A stretch of DNA of 49,277 nucleotides, from contig CAYXVB010000003.1 in NCBI GenBank assembly GCA_964467785.1, forward strand, positions 1 through 49,277, given 5' to 3'. Both the position numbers and the translations under genes were made by a program. The DNA is from CAYXVB01 sp964467785 (GTDB lineage Bacteria; Bdellovibrionota; UBA1018). The notes under the pieces are model-generated. The model did no database searches, had not been told where the DNA came from, and saw nothing but the letters and a program-made list of their open reading frames with translations. Position 1 is the first letter of the stretch; the number at the start of each line of letters is the position of its first letter. Positions 14,414 through 23,322 of this stretch are shown in pieces.

Positions 14414-16078
14414 GTGTTGGCGGAAATTCGAAGGGCTATCAGACTGAGTTCGGGATGGCGTTGGACGGGCTTGGGTGCCACGGTCTTGGCGCTTTCTTCT
14501 TGTTCCCAGAGCACAGTGAGCACTGCCAAGACCTACGATTGTTCGGGGGGACCCGCGCTGAGCGGCACATCTTGGACTCCAAACGTCGCGGGCGCTTCCG
14601 CGACCAATCACGGCTCCGCGACGGTGACTTCGGAGGTCAAAACGCAGACCGGACCGGTGACGGGTTATTCCCAACCTGCGCCCGCGTCGCAAGAGCTGAC
14701 CTTCACGATCAATGTGCCTGCGGATCTGGGCGCTTACGGCTCGCTGCAGCTGATCGCCGATGTCAAGAGCGTCACTGGCGTGAGCACCGTCTATCCATTG
14801 CTGGTTTACCTTTCAGATCCGGCGGGAAAGGAATACGTCAATCTCGCGCGCGCCGGCACGGGCGGCGACTGCGCCCAGAGCGGTTACTTCTCTTCTTGGA
14901 GCAATCCGTACGCTTATCCAACTCAAAACTCCAACTGCACCGTGACCTGGCCTTCGGCCTTTTCGGATTACTATCACTGGCGCGAGCGCCAGATGGCACT
15001 TCCTAGCGTTAACACGTTCCCGACCTGCAACTGGAGCGGAGGGACTGGCGGAAGCTCAAGCAGCCCGGCCTGTGCGTTTAATGATCAGTCTTGGATCTCA
15101 GGCGCGGCCGGCCTGGCGGCGGGCAATTATACGGCCAAGTACGTAATGATCACCTCCGACAAGGCCAATGCTGGCACGGCAACGGCTACATTGGAGCTCA
15201 CGGTCGCGCAGAAGACCTCGACCGCAGCTGGCGGGGCAGTGGATCTCAACGTGATCCTCGTGGGCAACTCCGTGATCAACGCTTCCCGCACATCGCAGGG
15301 CCAGCGCAATCTCAATACCGCTTTTGCAGGTGCGCAGAGCCTCTACAACACGGCCGGCACGAATGTGAAGTTCGGGACGATTCGGGTTTTTGAGTGGACC
15401 TGCGAAACGGGCGGCGATATCTACGCCTCGCTCAGATCCTCGGATCTCGAGCAGATGTTCATCGACGGAGGCACCGCCATCGGTGGCGCCGGCAACGGCA
15501 AGTCGATCAATCTTTACCTGGTCAAGTCGTTCTCGGACAACGCGGGCATTCTCGGCATTTCAGGCGGCATCGGTGGCCCATTCGTCAATGGCAAGGCCTC
15601 GAGCGGCGTGGCCGTGGCCACATTCGGCAAGCTCTCGTCCTGGAACCCGAACTGTACTCTTTCGAGTTGTCCGGTCTCCAGCCAGGAGGCCGCTTACAAC
15701 GATTTCATCGGCACGATGGCCCATGAGATGGGGCATTACCTCGGACTCAACCACCCGAGCGAGTCCGACGGCACCCGCCACGACATCGTGGCCGATACCC
15801 CGATCTGCACGGCCACCTCGAGCGGCTACATCACGATCGGCTCTTGCCTCAACTCGGACAATAACTATTTTCCGCCGACTAACAAGCGTTGCCGCGACCA
15901 GTGCTCGACCTATAGCTCGGTGAGCGGGGTGTTCTGTCCAGCGGTCCAGGAGTGCGAGTTCAACCACCTGATGTGGTGGAGCTCCAAGAACTTCAAGGAG
16001 GGCTCGGGCGCGGGCGACGGTAACATGATCTCGAGCAACGCGGGCCGCATCATCAATTATAGTCCGCTCGTTCAATGA
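14414..16078 (+). CDS. Lipoprotein zinc metalloprotease, pappalysin-like (M43-type)
   Basis: A 554-residue envelope lipoprotein with lipobox L-A-L-S-S-C. The catalytic site H437-E-M-G-H441-Y-L-G-L-N-H447 is the metzincin HExxHxxGxxH zinc motif, and a later N-H-L-M-W-W segment may be the Met-turn. Many Cys residues in the second half suggest a disulfide-stabilised extracellular fold. The first ~270 residues look like beta-rich domains of unknown function. It probably degrades proteins outside the cell. The start is GTG at 14414 after an AAAGGG site; a TTG three bases on is also possible. A dyad upstream may control it. The following gene starts 29 bases after its stop. Confidence 0.8.
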   Translation: MLAEIRRAIRLSSGWRWTGLGATVLALSSCSQSTVSTAKTYDCSGGPALSGTSWTPNVAGASATNHGSATVTSEVKTQTGPVTGYSQPAPASQELTFTINVPADLGAYGSLQLIADVKSVTGVSTVYPLLVYLSDPAGKEYVNLARAGTGGDCAQSGYFSSWSNPYAYPTQNSNCTVTWPSAFSDYYHWRERQMALPSVNTFPTCNWSGGTGGSSSSPACAFNDQSWISGAAGLAAGNYTAKYVMITSDKANAGTATATLELTVAQKTSTAAGGAVDLNVILVGNSVINASRTSQGQRNLNTAFAGAQSLYNTAGTNVKFGTIRVFEWTCETGGDIYASLRSSDLEQMFIDGGTAIGGAGNGKSINLYLVKSFSDNAGILGISGGIGGPFVNGKASSGVAVATFGKLSSWNPNCTLSSCPVSSQEAAYNDFIGTMAHEMGHYLGLNHPSESDGTRHDIVADTPICTATSSGYITIGSCLNSDNNYFPPTNKRCRDQCSTYSSVSGVFCPAVQECEFNHLMWWSSKNFKEGSGAGDGNMISSNAGRIINYSPLVQ

Positions 16079-16106
16079 GCGGGTTCGGTGCTACACTGGG
16101 TGAATC

Positions 16107-17072
16107 ATGAGACTCGCCGCCATTCTTCGCCGTGCCTCCGCCCCGCTCCTACTTTGCCTCTTCGCGCATCTGGCTTTTGCGCCGTCCAGAGCCTGGGCCC
16201 GTTCGGAAGAGGAGATCCGCACCGCGATCGAGGAGACGCTCCTGCAGCGCCATCCCACCGACACGTTGGAGTGGTGGCGGACATTGGGGCCCATGGCTCC
16301 GAAGGTCATCATTTCGGTTTACGAGTCCAAGAGTCATATCGCGCATCGGATCAAGCTTTTACAGGGGTTGTCGGCTTTCGACACCTCTGAGTCGGTCGAG
16401 TTCCTGAAGAAGCAGGCCCAGGCCGCCTCAGACGACGTAATCCGCACTACGTCCGTCAAGGGGGTGGGTGTCGCGGCGGGCGCGAGGGAGAGCGAATTTC
16501 TTTCCAAATACCTCCATCATGAGGATCCCCAGACGCGGCTGACCGCGGCCCAGGCGCTCGCTGCGGCCGCCGCGCAGGGGGATGCGCGCGCCCGGTCCAT
16601 GCTCGAGCAGTTCAGGCGCGAGGAAAAGAATTCGATGGTGCTAGCGCGGCTCGCTAACCAGCTGCCCGGACCCACGGCTGTTCTCAAGCCGGTTTCGACT
16701 TCCGAAGACCAATTGAGCCCGGAACTCGCCGGCGAATGGACTGGACTCTGGATCAAGCCGCAGAAAAAGGCGCGCAAGGGCGTCCTTGCCGAGGAGCTAG
16801 TCCTGCGCTTGCGCGGAGAGGGGGCGAACGATCTCAAAGGGGACGTCCTGTTGAGCTCGCCAAGGACAGGGCGCACGCGGCTCGGTACGATCGAACAGGT
16901 CACGGGCAAGGCTTCGGCTTTTGCCGGCGCCTTCATCCTCAAAGCGCAGGGTCAGGACCCGAGGGTCGAGCTTCCGTTCGAGGCGCAGCTGCATAACGAA
17001 GGGGATTCGCTGATGCTGGTGGTGCATGTCCGCCGTCTCGGTGTCTGGGCGATCCTCAAGAAGAGTCCTTAG
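16107..17072 (+). CDS. Secreted HEAT-repeat-like protein
   Basis: A 321-residue protein with a signal peptide (L-L-L-C-L-F-A-H-L-A-F-A-P). Residues 35-190 form short antiparallel helix pairs typical of HEAT repeats (e.g. V-I-I-S-V-Y-E-S, L-T-A-A-Q-A-L-A-A-A), so it is a protein-binding scaffold. The C-terminal third (about 205-320) is beta-rich, with E-W-T-G-L-W-I and L-P-F-E-A-Q-L, and may be a separate domain. I do not recognise a named family. It lies directly after the metalloprotease lipoprotein in the same direction and may be co-expressed with it. Confidence 0.7.
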   Translation: MRLAAILRRASAPLLLCLFAHLAFAPSRAWARSEEEIRTAIEETLLQRHPTDTLEWWRTLGPMAPKVIISVYESKSHIAHRIKLLQGLSAFDTSESVEFLKKQAQAASDDVIRTTSVKGVGVAAGARESEFLSKYLHHEDPQTRLTAAQALAAAAAQGDARARSMLEQFRREEKNSMVLARLANQLPGPTAVLKPVSTSEDQLSPELAGEWTGLWIKPQKKARKGVLAEELVLRLRGEGANDLKGDVLLSSPRTGRTRLGTIEQVTGKASAFAGAFILKAQGQDPRVELPFEAQLHNEGDSLMLVVHVRRLGVWAILKKSP

Positions 17073-17098
17073 CGCGCTGTCGTCCGAGACCCGGATCT

Positions 17099-18529
17099 TC
17101 AGTTGGGTTTTCGAAGCGGCAGCTCGACCGTGAAGGTACTGCCCATTCCCGGAATGCTTTCGACAGAGATCGATCCATGATGGGCCTCGACCATCTTTTT
17201 CACGATGGCCAGCCCCAGGCCGGCGCTGCCCTTGCGTTGGTGGGTGGCTTGCCAGAAACGGTCGAAGATCTTGGGAATGTGCTCTTGCTGGATGCCAGGT
17301 CCCGAATCCGCGACGATGATCCTAGCGCAGGACGCCCCCGATTCGATCGTGAGCCGGACTACGCCGCCGACGGGTGAGAACTTCACGGCGTTGCCGAGGA
17401 GATTGAGGAGGATCTGAAGAAAGCTGTCCCGGTTCAGCGGAACGATCAGATCGAAGTCCATGTGCTGGACGACGAGAGCGATCTGGCTCTGGTCCGCGAC
17501 TGGACGAAGCGTCTCGACCGCCTCCCGGACAATGGGCAGGATACTTTCGGGACGTAGCTCGATGTTGAGCCCCTGCGACTCGAGTCTCGCGATCTCGAGT
17601 AGGTGATTCAGCAGGCGGTTCACTTGCTCGGTGGCTTTGCGCATGTGCTTCAACGAGCGATCGAGCAGCGGATTTCCCGCTTCGGGACATAAGGTCCGGT
17701 CGAGATAAGACAGTTGCAGTGTGATAACTGAGATCGGGTTTCTGATGTCATGAGAAATGATGTTGATCATTTCTTGCGCCGAATCCGCCCGACTCATCAG
17801 GCGCGCGTGAAGCTCCGCCATCTCGAGCGCGGAAGCGATCCGCCCCATGAACGCTTCCAGGAGCGGGGTATTGGACGCCTGGGATCTCTTGACTGTATTT
17901 ACAAAAACACCAAAGCCGGATAGCTCGCCCTCGGACAGGAGCGGAGCGACCGTCACGCAGTGGATCGGATCATCTTGCTGCAGAGGATCCAGTCGAGAGG
18001 AGTCCAGTCCCAACGAGCGGATCAATTCCGGAGTGACCTCGGTCAACTGGACCGCGCCGGCCCTGCGTGCAAGCGAAATCAACGCTTCCGAAGCAGTCTT
18101 GCGGATACATTGCCCAGATGGGGCGAACATCGCCGCCTCGTGGGCCAGCTCAAACGCGGTCGGGTCTCTCTTTAGGTAAACCGCGAAGTAGTCGGTGACC
18201 ATGTCGGTGGCGATGTTCCCGGCCACTTTGAGGATCTCCGCTTTTTCTTTGCAGAAGCGGAGTTGTCGATCCGTTTCCGCGATCATTAGCCACTGCTCCT
18301 GCAGCATCTGATCGATGATCCATTGCGCGGCCTCGACTTCGGACTGCTTGATCTGGACTTTGCGTGCGTAATGGGCGGCTAACGCAGTCGTTCCCGTCAG
18401 CGCGGTGCAGAGTGCGAAGAGTGGCGAGCTTGGCCAGCGCGCGGCGATCGCCGCGGAAAGCGGGAGACCCGCCAAGAGCACGATTCGGGCAGAAGGACGA
18501 AAGGACAGCATTGCTGCGGCAACTCTCAT
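17099..18529 (-). CDS. Sensor histidine kinase with GAF-like domain
   Basis: A 476-residue membrane-anchored sensor. Residues 17-52 contain two predicted transmembrane segments. A helical linker leads to a GAF-like domain (about 90-235: S-L-A-R-R-A-G-A-V-Q-L, V-T-V-A-P-L-L-S-E-G-E-L-S-G-F-G-V-F). The kinase core is complete: phosphoacceptor S-H260-D-I-R-N-P, N-box L-L-N-L-L-G-N-A-V-K-F, G1 D-S-G-P-G, F-box and G2 G-S-A-G-L-G-L-A-I-V. It should autophosphorylate and pass phosphate to a receiver. No response regulator is adjacent, so its partner is elsewhere or is the orphan receiver at 21750. It is convergent with the HEAT-like gene. Confidence 0.92.
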   Translation of the reverse strand: MRVAAAMLSFRPSARIVLLAGLPLSAAIAARWPSSPLFALCTALTGTTALAAHYARKVQIKQSEVEAAQWIIDQMLQEQWLMIAETDRQLRFCKEKAEILKVAGNIATDMVTDYFAVYLKRDPTAFELAHEAAMFAPSGQCIRKTASEALISLARRAGAVQLTEVTPELIRSLGLDSSRLDPLQQDDPIHCVTVAPLLSEGELSGFGVFVNTVKRSQASNTPLLEAFMGRIASALEMAELHARLMSRADSAQEMINIISHDIRNPISVITLQLSYLDRTLCPEAGNPLLDRSLKHMRKATEQVNRLLNHLLEIARLESQGLNIELRPESILPIVREAVETLRPVADQSQIALVVQHMDFDLIVPLNRDSFLQILLNLLGNAVKFSPVGGVVRLTIESGASCARIIVADSGPGIQQEHIPKIFDRFWQATHQRKGSAGLGLAIVKKMVEAHHGSISVESIPGMGSTFTVELPLRKPN

Positions 18530-18560
18530 TGGCTACTGCTCGTATCCTGAACTCCACGTT

Positions 18561-19406
18561 TCACGCAATCTTCTTCATGACACGGATTGGCAACTCGCGA
18601 GCCTTGAAATAGGCTTCAAACTGGCCGGCAGACGGTGCAAGTGGATCGATGTAGTATCCGACTGGAGCAAAAGCAAGCTTGCGCAGATTCAACACGCCGT
18701 TGGCGACCAGCGAGGAGGCCAGTCCCGCGGAGATCTCCACGCCCTGGACAACAAAAGGGATATGGCCGCGTCCCGCTATAGCCTCGAGGACCTGCGTCGC
18801 CATGTAATCGGGGAGTTCTGGCGTGATAAATCTTACAAATCTGGAAAAATTCTCCGTCTGATCGAGATCAGTCGAGATTCCGGACAAATCGCCAAAGCTA
18901 GGTGATTCCTTACCGAATAATACGGATACACCCATGAATCCCACCGATGCACAGCTGACTACCGGAAGCCCCTGAGCTCTGGCTCTTTCGTGAAGCGCGA
19001 GTTTCTCCTTCATCGCGAACACATCGATCGCATCGACCACCCAGGCCCGCCCCCGCAGGAACTCGTCGACATTGTCGAGCGTCACACCGTCACGGAACAT
19101 ACGGATCTGGACGTCCGGGTTAATAGCCCGCGCTTCTTCGAAAACGCATTCGTCTTTGCGGCGCCCCAAGGTGTTGGCTTTGGCAAGACGCTGCCGATTG
19201 CAATTGGTCGCCTCGTAAATGTCGGGATCCGCGATATGGAAATCGACGAAGCCCATCCGCACCAGGTTTAGGAAGACGGAACCTCCCAAGCCAAGGCCCG
19301 CGACAGCGACCGGAGTGTTCCGGATCTGGAATAGCTGTCGTCCAGACATGATTCCAATATTTCGTTTGAACAAAATTTCCGAAGAAACGGGCTGATTATC
19401 TTTCAT
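18561..19406 (-). CDS. ThiF/E1-like adenylyltransferase
   Basis: A 281-residue E1-like protein. The Rossmann nucleotide site G-L-G-L-G-G-S (37-43) is followed by I-A-D-P-D (59-62), N-C-N-R-Q (68-72) and Lys84 (R-R-K-D-E), the usual ATP/Mg residues of the MoeB/ThiF/E1 fold, and V-V-D-A-I-D (123-128). These proteins adenylate the C-terminus of a ubiquitin-like or peptide substrate. The zinc-binding CxxC pairs of classic MoeB/ThiF are absent, and no ubiquitin-like protein is nearby. It is divergent from the acyltransferase-like gene at 19494. Such pairing suggests a joint role in making or modifying a small molecule or peptide. The ATG at 19406 has no clear ribosome binding site. Confidence 0.85.
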   Translation of the reverse strand: MKDNQPVSSEILFKRNIGIMSGRQLFQIRNTPVAVAGLGLGGSVFLNLVRMGFVDFHIADPDIYEATNCNRQRLAKANTLGRRKDECVFEEARAINPDVQIRMFRDGVTLDNVDEFLRGRAWVVDAIDVFAMKEKLALHERARAQGLPVVSCASVGFMGVSVLFGKESPSFGDLSGISTDLDQTENFSRFVRFITPELPDYMATQVLEAIAGRGHIPFVVQGVEISAGLASSLVANGVLNLRKLAFAPVGYYIDPLAPSAGQFEAYFKARELPIRVMKKIA

Positions 19407-19414
19407 TTGAATAG

Positions 19415-19442
19415 TTGACTATACTGGTATGAAATATACAAT
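19415..19442 (+). promoter_or_regulatory. Sigma-70-type promoter for the acyltransferase-like gene
   Basis: TTGACT (19415-19420) and TACAAT (19437-19442) are separated by 16 bases in an AT-rich intergenic region. Transcription would start near 19449, giving a leader of about 45 bases with an AAGGGGG ribosome binding site before the ATG at 19494. The reverse strand in this gap serves the ThiF-like gene. Confidence 0.65.
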
Positions 19443-19493
19443 AGAAAATATATCTTCATATTTGGCAACTTTTTAAGGGGGCATCGGTACGCT

Positions 19494-20255
19494 ATGTTTG
19501 ACCTCAATTCGGCCGAAGGTTACAGGATGGTGGTTTTGGAATGTCCGTACGATCATATGGAGAACGAGGCGACTCGGGAGCTATTCTCCAAAGTGATCGC
19601 ATTGAAGATCGCCGGATATAAACCCCACTACGATTATGGCGTGCTTCCGGTGGACACGACGGACTACGTGGGGACTCATCTTTTGATTTGCACTACGAAG
19701 GACGGGGAGTTGATTCCGGTCACCGGTTGCAGGACGATCACCTTGGCGCGAAGCGAGCGGCATGGACTGACGTTTCCCGGGCTCGGGCTTGTCCAGGCAT
19801 CCCGTGCGCCGGAGCACGTGCTGACGGTACAGGAGTGGGTCGCGGAGGCTCGGAAGACCAACTCACCCCTGAGCTATGCAAGTTCCTGGACAGTCAGCCC
19901 GGACGTGCCGCAGGAGTCGAAGTCGCAGAGGAGCCTGCTGCGATCCCTGTTCGAAGCCATTCACGTCTTTCATCACACGGAAAACCAGCTCAACAGGATC
20001 ATCGTGGGCGGCACGCTTCGATTCAAGACCGATCACGTTTTCAAGGCATGGGGACACGAACCGTTGTCGCTGAACGGCAAGGTGCTCGGACCGATCCAGG
20101 TTCCGACCCTGCTCGACGAGGATGTCGCCGTCATGACGATGACCCGCTTTAATGAGGAGACTCTGCAAAGGGTCGAGCGTTGGCGCGGGATGTGGAACCG
20201 GCGGATCACCCTCAGTGCCGATACGGTCGATCGGACTTTGCGGCGGGTGGCGTGA
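19494..20255 (+). CDS. AHL-synthase/FeeM/GNAT-like acyltransferase-type protein
   Basis: A 253-residue soluble protein. The layout recalls the N-acyl amino acid synthase/acyl-homoserine-lactone synthase branch of the GNAT fold. An N-terminal helix is followed by strand T-H-L-L-I-C-T-T-K-D-G-E-L-I-P-V-T-G-C-R-T-I, then the segment S-Y-A-S-S-W-T-V-S-P, a long helix with L-L-R-S-L-F-E-A-I-H and strand I-I-V-G-G-T. This is inferred from pattern, not a database match, and the usual acyl-CoA loop is not obvious. The start follows AAGGGGG. It is divergent from the ThiF-like gene and its last 44 bases overlap the convergent V4R-like gene. A role in an acylated signal or peptide is plausible. Confidence 0.5.
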   Translation: MFDLNSAEGYRMVVLECPYDHMENEATRELFSKVIALKIAGYKPHYDYGVLPVDTTDYVGTHLLICTTKDGELIPVTGCRTITLARSERHGLTFPGLGLVQASRAPEHVLTVQEWVAEARKTNSPLSYASSWTVSPDVPQESKSQRSLLRSLFEAIHVFHHTENQLNRIIVGGTLRFKTDHVFKAWGHEPLSLNGKVLGPIQVPTLLDEDVAVMTMTRFNEETLQRVERWRGMWNRRITLSADTVDRTLRRVA

Positions 20256-21081
20256 GCTCTCGGGCTCTTTGGGCCACGAGCCGCTGGGCTTCGCTGAAGT
20301 CGATATGAAATCTGCAGAATTCTTCGCCGCGATGCTCGCAGTGGGTCTCCTCGACCCGTGCGAAAGGAAGCCCTAAGTAATGTGGAGCGGATGCGAAGAT
20401 GCCGGCCTTGAGCGCGCAAATGTGCTCGTTTCCGAGCTTTCGGACGCGCAAGAGGTCGGCGATTTGCGGATTGGAGCGGACTTGGACCTGGCAATGGGAT
20501 TCCGAGAGTTGGGAGATCTGGTAGTTGCAGTTCTGCTCGTAGAACTTCTGCAGGTCGCCGAACATGCGCTCGTAGATCTGTGAAGGCGAAGTAGTGCTGG
20601 CGAATGCGACCGAAAGAACAGAGCGAGCGTTGTTGCGCGCGGAGGAAACGCCGATGTTGAAAACGTCATTTCGGGAAAACCCTTCGAATCGTGCCAAAGA
20701 TTCGCAAAGGTCGCTGATCAGACGAATGCTGACGGGGGCCATCGAATCGCCAAGAGCGCCGTCCTTGATATGCAGGCGTCGGAGCGCCCTTTGTCGCGAT
20801 TCCTTGCCACCGCGTCGTTCCAGGTACCTGAGAACGTCCAATGTGGATCTTTGGCGTCCGAACATGGCGATTGCATACCGTTCTGGAAGCGCGGTCGCGG
20901 GCCGGAGCCGAAACTCGGAGCCAGCATGCGCCTGGTGCCGGACTCCTGGGTTGAGGCGCAACCCCTCGATCAAGGCACGGGACGAAGTGGAGTGGAAGGT
21001 GTGATCGCCGGAGGAACCTGCGGTTTCAGGTCCCCGTCGTCTAGGAGCAGTTTCAGATTTACGTAGCGTGATCCACTTCAT
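20212..21081 (-). CDS. V4R-like sensor-domain protein
   Basis: A 289-residue protein. The C-terminal 170 residues resemble V4R/4-vinyl-reductase-type ligand-binding domains: a helix F-Y-E-Q-N-C-N-Y, then Y-L-G-L-P-F-A-R-V-E-E-T-H-C-E-H-R-G, ending in E-F-C-R-F-H-I-D-F, which matches the C-x-(H)-x-G-x-x-x-C-x-F-x-(I/V) signature of that family. Such domains bind small molecules or metal and act as sensors. The N-terminal 70 residues are low in complexity and may not be translated; a second ATG is at 20865. Neither start has a clear ribosome binding site. No output domain is seen, so it may work with a partner. It is convergent with the acyltransferase-like gene. Confidence 0.5.
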   Translation of the reverse strand: MKWITLRKSETAPRRRGPETAGSSGDHTFHSTSSRALIEGLRLNPGVRHQAHAGSEFRLRPATALPERYAIAMFGRQRSTLDVLRYLERRGGKESRQRALRRLHIKDGALGDSMAPVSIRLISDLCESLARFEGFSRNDVFNIGVSSARNNARSVLSVAFASTTSPSQIYERMFGDLQKFYEQNCNYQISQLSESHCQVQVRSNPQIADLLRVRKLGNEHICALKAGIFASAPHYLGLPFARVEETHCEHRGEEFCRFHIDFSEAQRLVAQRARELTPPAAKSDRPYRH

Positions 21082-21169
21082 TCGGGTGCGCAGCGTTTAA
21101 CATGAGGGGCGCCCCAGGGCAATGGTAACCGCTTGGATCAGATCGCTTCTTTGAATGGGAGTATTACAC

Positions 21170-21667
21170 ATGGAATTCCATAACGTTTCAATGGCGGCGT
21201 TTTCTGGTGTGCTGGCGACCCTTACCATGGACTCGGTCGCGGTAGCGTTGGGGCTCTCGGGCCTGATCCGTTTGAAGGGGCATGCAGTGGTTCCGGCGCT
21301 GCTCGGGCGATGGGTGATCAAGGTGGGCCAGGGGGCGGGACTCTGTTCAAACCTCCTCGCGGAGCCAGCCTATCCAGGGGAGGTGAGGACGGGCTGGATC
21401 GCTCATTACGCCATTGGTAGCGTGTTGGGAATCCTCTATGCCTATTATAGGGGCTCCCAATGGAGTGGTGGCCTGAGCGGTTGGCAGACAGGAGGCATCT
21501 ATGGGCTGGCAACCTGCCTTCTTCCCTGGCTACTGATGTACAAGGCGGTTGGATTTGGAATGTTTGGGGCGCGCACGCCGGTCCAAGGGATGCTGCTGAT
21601 CTCAAGCGTTTTGAATCATTTAGTATATGGAATCACACTCGGATTAGTTTATTTCAAAATAATATAA
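21170..21667 (+). CDS. DUF2938 family membrane protein
   Basis: A 165-residue integral membrane protein with about four transmembrane helices. It contains the DUF2938 features L-L-G-R-W, G-W-I-A-H-Y-A-I-G, W-Q-T-G-G-I-Y-G, L-P-W-L-L-M-Y-K-A-V-G-F-G and the C-terminal S-V-L-N-H-L-V-Y-G. Function is unknown in the family. The start at 21170 is preferred to 21155 because GGGAG lies eight bases before it. It is divergent from the V4R-like gene. Its stop is 82 bases before the response regulator. Confidence 0.8.
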   Translation: MEFHNVSMAAFSGVLATLTMDSVAVALGLSGLIRLKGHAVVPALLGRWVIKVGQGAGLCSNLLAEPAYPGEVRTGWIAHYAIGSVLGILYAYYRGSQWSGGLSGWQTGGIYGLATCLLPWLLMYKAVGFGMFGARTPVQGMLLISSVLNHLVYGITLGLVYFKII

Positions 21668-21749
21668 GAAAGTCCGGTCAAACGGTCAGTCTCGGTTTTG
21701 ACATCAAGCGCATAGCCCGCTAAGGATAAACCTTTCTGACGAGGTTAAT

Positions 21750-22121
21750 ATGTTGACTGACCGGCGCAATCCCATCCTTCTTGTCGAGGACGACGAAGCC
21801 CTGAGAAGGGTCTTTCGCGATATTTTGGTGGATGCCGGTTATTCGGTGATGGAGGCTCCGGGTGGAAACGAGGCCTACGCGCTCTATCAGCAAAATCGTT
21901 TTTCGGCCGTCATCTCCGACCTTCGGATGCCGGACGGGGACGGCATGACGCTACTGAAGCGCGTTCGAAGCTCCAACCAGCCAGATACGGCTTTTTTCCT
22001 CATGACTGGGAACTCGCATGTCGGAGCCGTCGAGCTGGTGGAATCCGGGGCGACGGGAATCATCAGAAAGCCGTTCGACATCGAGGGTTTCATGCGCACC
22101 CTTGAAGTCGCCATTCGGTGA
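21750..22121 (+). CDS. Single-domain response regulator (receiver only)
   Basis: A 123-residue CheY-like receiver with acidic pocket E13-D14-D15, phosphoacceptor D57 (I-S-D57-L-R-M-P), Thr86 (L-M-T-G) and Lys107 (I-R-K-P-F). No output domain follows, so it passes phosphate or binds a partner protein. It lies 13 bases before the histidine kinase at 22135, which makes a probable two-component pair or phosphorelay. Confidence 0.92.
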   Translation: MLTDRRNPILLVEDDEALRRVFRDILVDAGYSVMEAPGGNEAYALYQQNRFSAVISDLRMPDGDGMTLLKRVRSSNQPDTAFFLMTGNSHVGAVELVESGATGIIRKPFDIEGFMRTLEVAIR

Positions 22122-22134
22122 TAAAATCCGAACC

Positions 22135-23322
22135 ATGGGTACCCGGACGGCGCTGATCCTCGCGACATTCGTATTCGGCACCTTGCCTGCGATCAGCATC
22201 GCTAACCGATTGGCTGAGCAGATGGCCAATCGGGATTGGACCGTGTTGGAACTCTTGTTCCTGGTCGTCGGGATGGTGTTCCTCTCGTGGGTCAGCATCC
22301 GACTGGTCACTTCCTTGGTGACTCAGCCTTTGATGAATCTTGTTTCGACGAGCGAATTGAAGGCGCGCGCGCGCCATGCCCGGGCCGTCGCCGGGTCTCG
22401 ATTGACCGCCGCGGAAGAGCTTGGCGCCGCGATCGCGCATGAAGTGAACACGCCTTTGGCGACTATCACTCTCGCCCTCTTCAGTCTGCGGCGCAGTTTG
22501 CGCAGGCTGGGCGCCAACGGAACGGAGCTGCACCGGCGAATCGACGACATCGAGGTAACCTGCAATCGGATCGGGGAGATCGTGGCGGGGCTCTGCGAAG
22601 TGTCCCGGGATGCGACCAGCGATCCGCTCGAGCTTGTGCGGTTTGGGGACTTCGCCGATTATCTGTCGAAGCTGAATCAGGAAAGACTGGTTCGAAAGGG
22701 GATCCGGCTCGTCGTGCGGGAGACCCGAGATGCGGCGAGCGCGGTGGTGCTTTGTCGAAAACTGGAGATCGTGCAGCTGATGTTGAACATCTTCTACGAC
22801 GCCCTCGACGCCGCCGAGTACAGCGATGAAAAGTGGATCGCCGTGGAGGGCTCGGTCTCGGACGGAGAACTATTGATCGGAATATCGATCAGCCGTTGGG
22901 GCCTTGGAGCGGAGGAGTTGGATCGTCTGTCGGGCTCCTGCTTTTGCGCGTCGAAAGAATCGCTGAGTGCGGCGCAGTCGGGGCTCTCGCTGTCTCGTGG
23001 AATCGCGGAACGCTATGGCGGCGACATCCACCTGGACCGAGTCGGCGCGAATCTACGGGTGATGGTGAGCCTACCGTTGGCTGGCTCAGGAGCTGGCGGA
23101 GCTGTAGCTGCGCAGCGCACGATTCCAGGACAAGATGACGATCGTGAGGAACAGGATCGAGATGCCGAACATGTGCAGGAGCAAGCGCGCAGTGTCGCCC
23201 TGTCCGCGATCGATGATGAGGCGCGCTGGAAACGAGGCGATGACGGCGAATGGAAGGACAAGCGTCAGGACGCTTCGGACCACGCCGCGGTAGATCGTGT
23301 CCGGGCGCTCGCCGAATTTTGA
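22135..23322 (+). CDS. Histidine kinase with degenerate ATP lid and extended antisense tail
   Basis: A 395-residue membrane kinase with two transmembrane segments (about 5-22 and 37-57). The H-box is A-A-I-A-H102-E-V-N-T-P-L and an N-box L-M-L-N-I-F-Y-D-A-L-D-A is clear. The D-x-G-x-G motif reads S-R-W-G-L-G and the G2 region A-Q-S-G-L-S-L-S-R, so ATP binding may be weak. Homology ends near residue 316 (about 23085). The remaining ~80 residues are read from the antisense strand of the ABC permease and look like an accidental extension. The ATG at 22135 is chosen because upstream residues cover the receiver gene. It is probably co-transcribed with that receiver. Confidence 0.8.
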   Translation: MGTRTALILATFVFGTLPAISIANRLAEQMANRDWTVLELLFLVVGMVFLSWVSIRLVTSLVTQPLMNLVSTSELKARARHARAVAGSRLTAAEELGAAIAHEVNTPLATITLALFSLRRSLRRLGANGTELHRRIDDIEVTCNRIGEIVAGLCEVSRDATSDPLELVRFGDFADYLSKLNQERLVRKGIRLVVRETRDAASAVVLCRKLEIVQLMLNIFYDALDAAEYSDEKWIAVEGSVSDGELLIGISISRWGLGAEELDRLSGSCFCASKESLSAAQSGLSLSRGIAERYGGDIHLDRVGANLRVMVSLPLAGSGAGGAVAAQRTIPGQDDDREEQDRDAEHVQEQARSVALSAIDDEARWKRGDDGEWKDKRQDASDHAAVDRVRALAEF

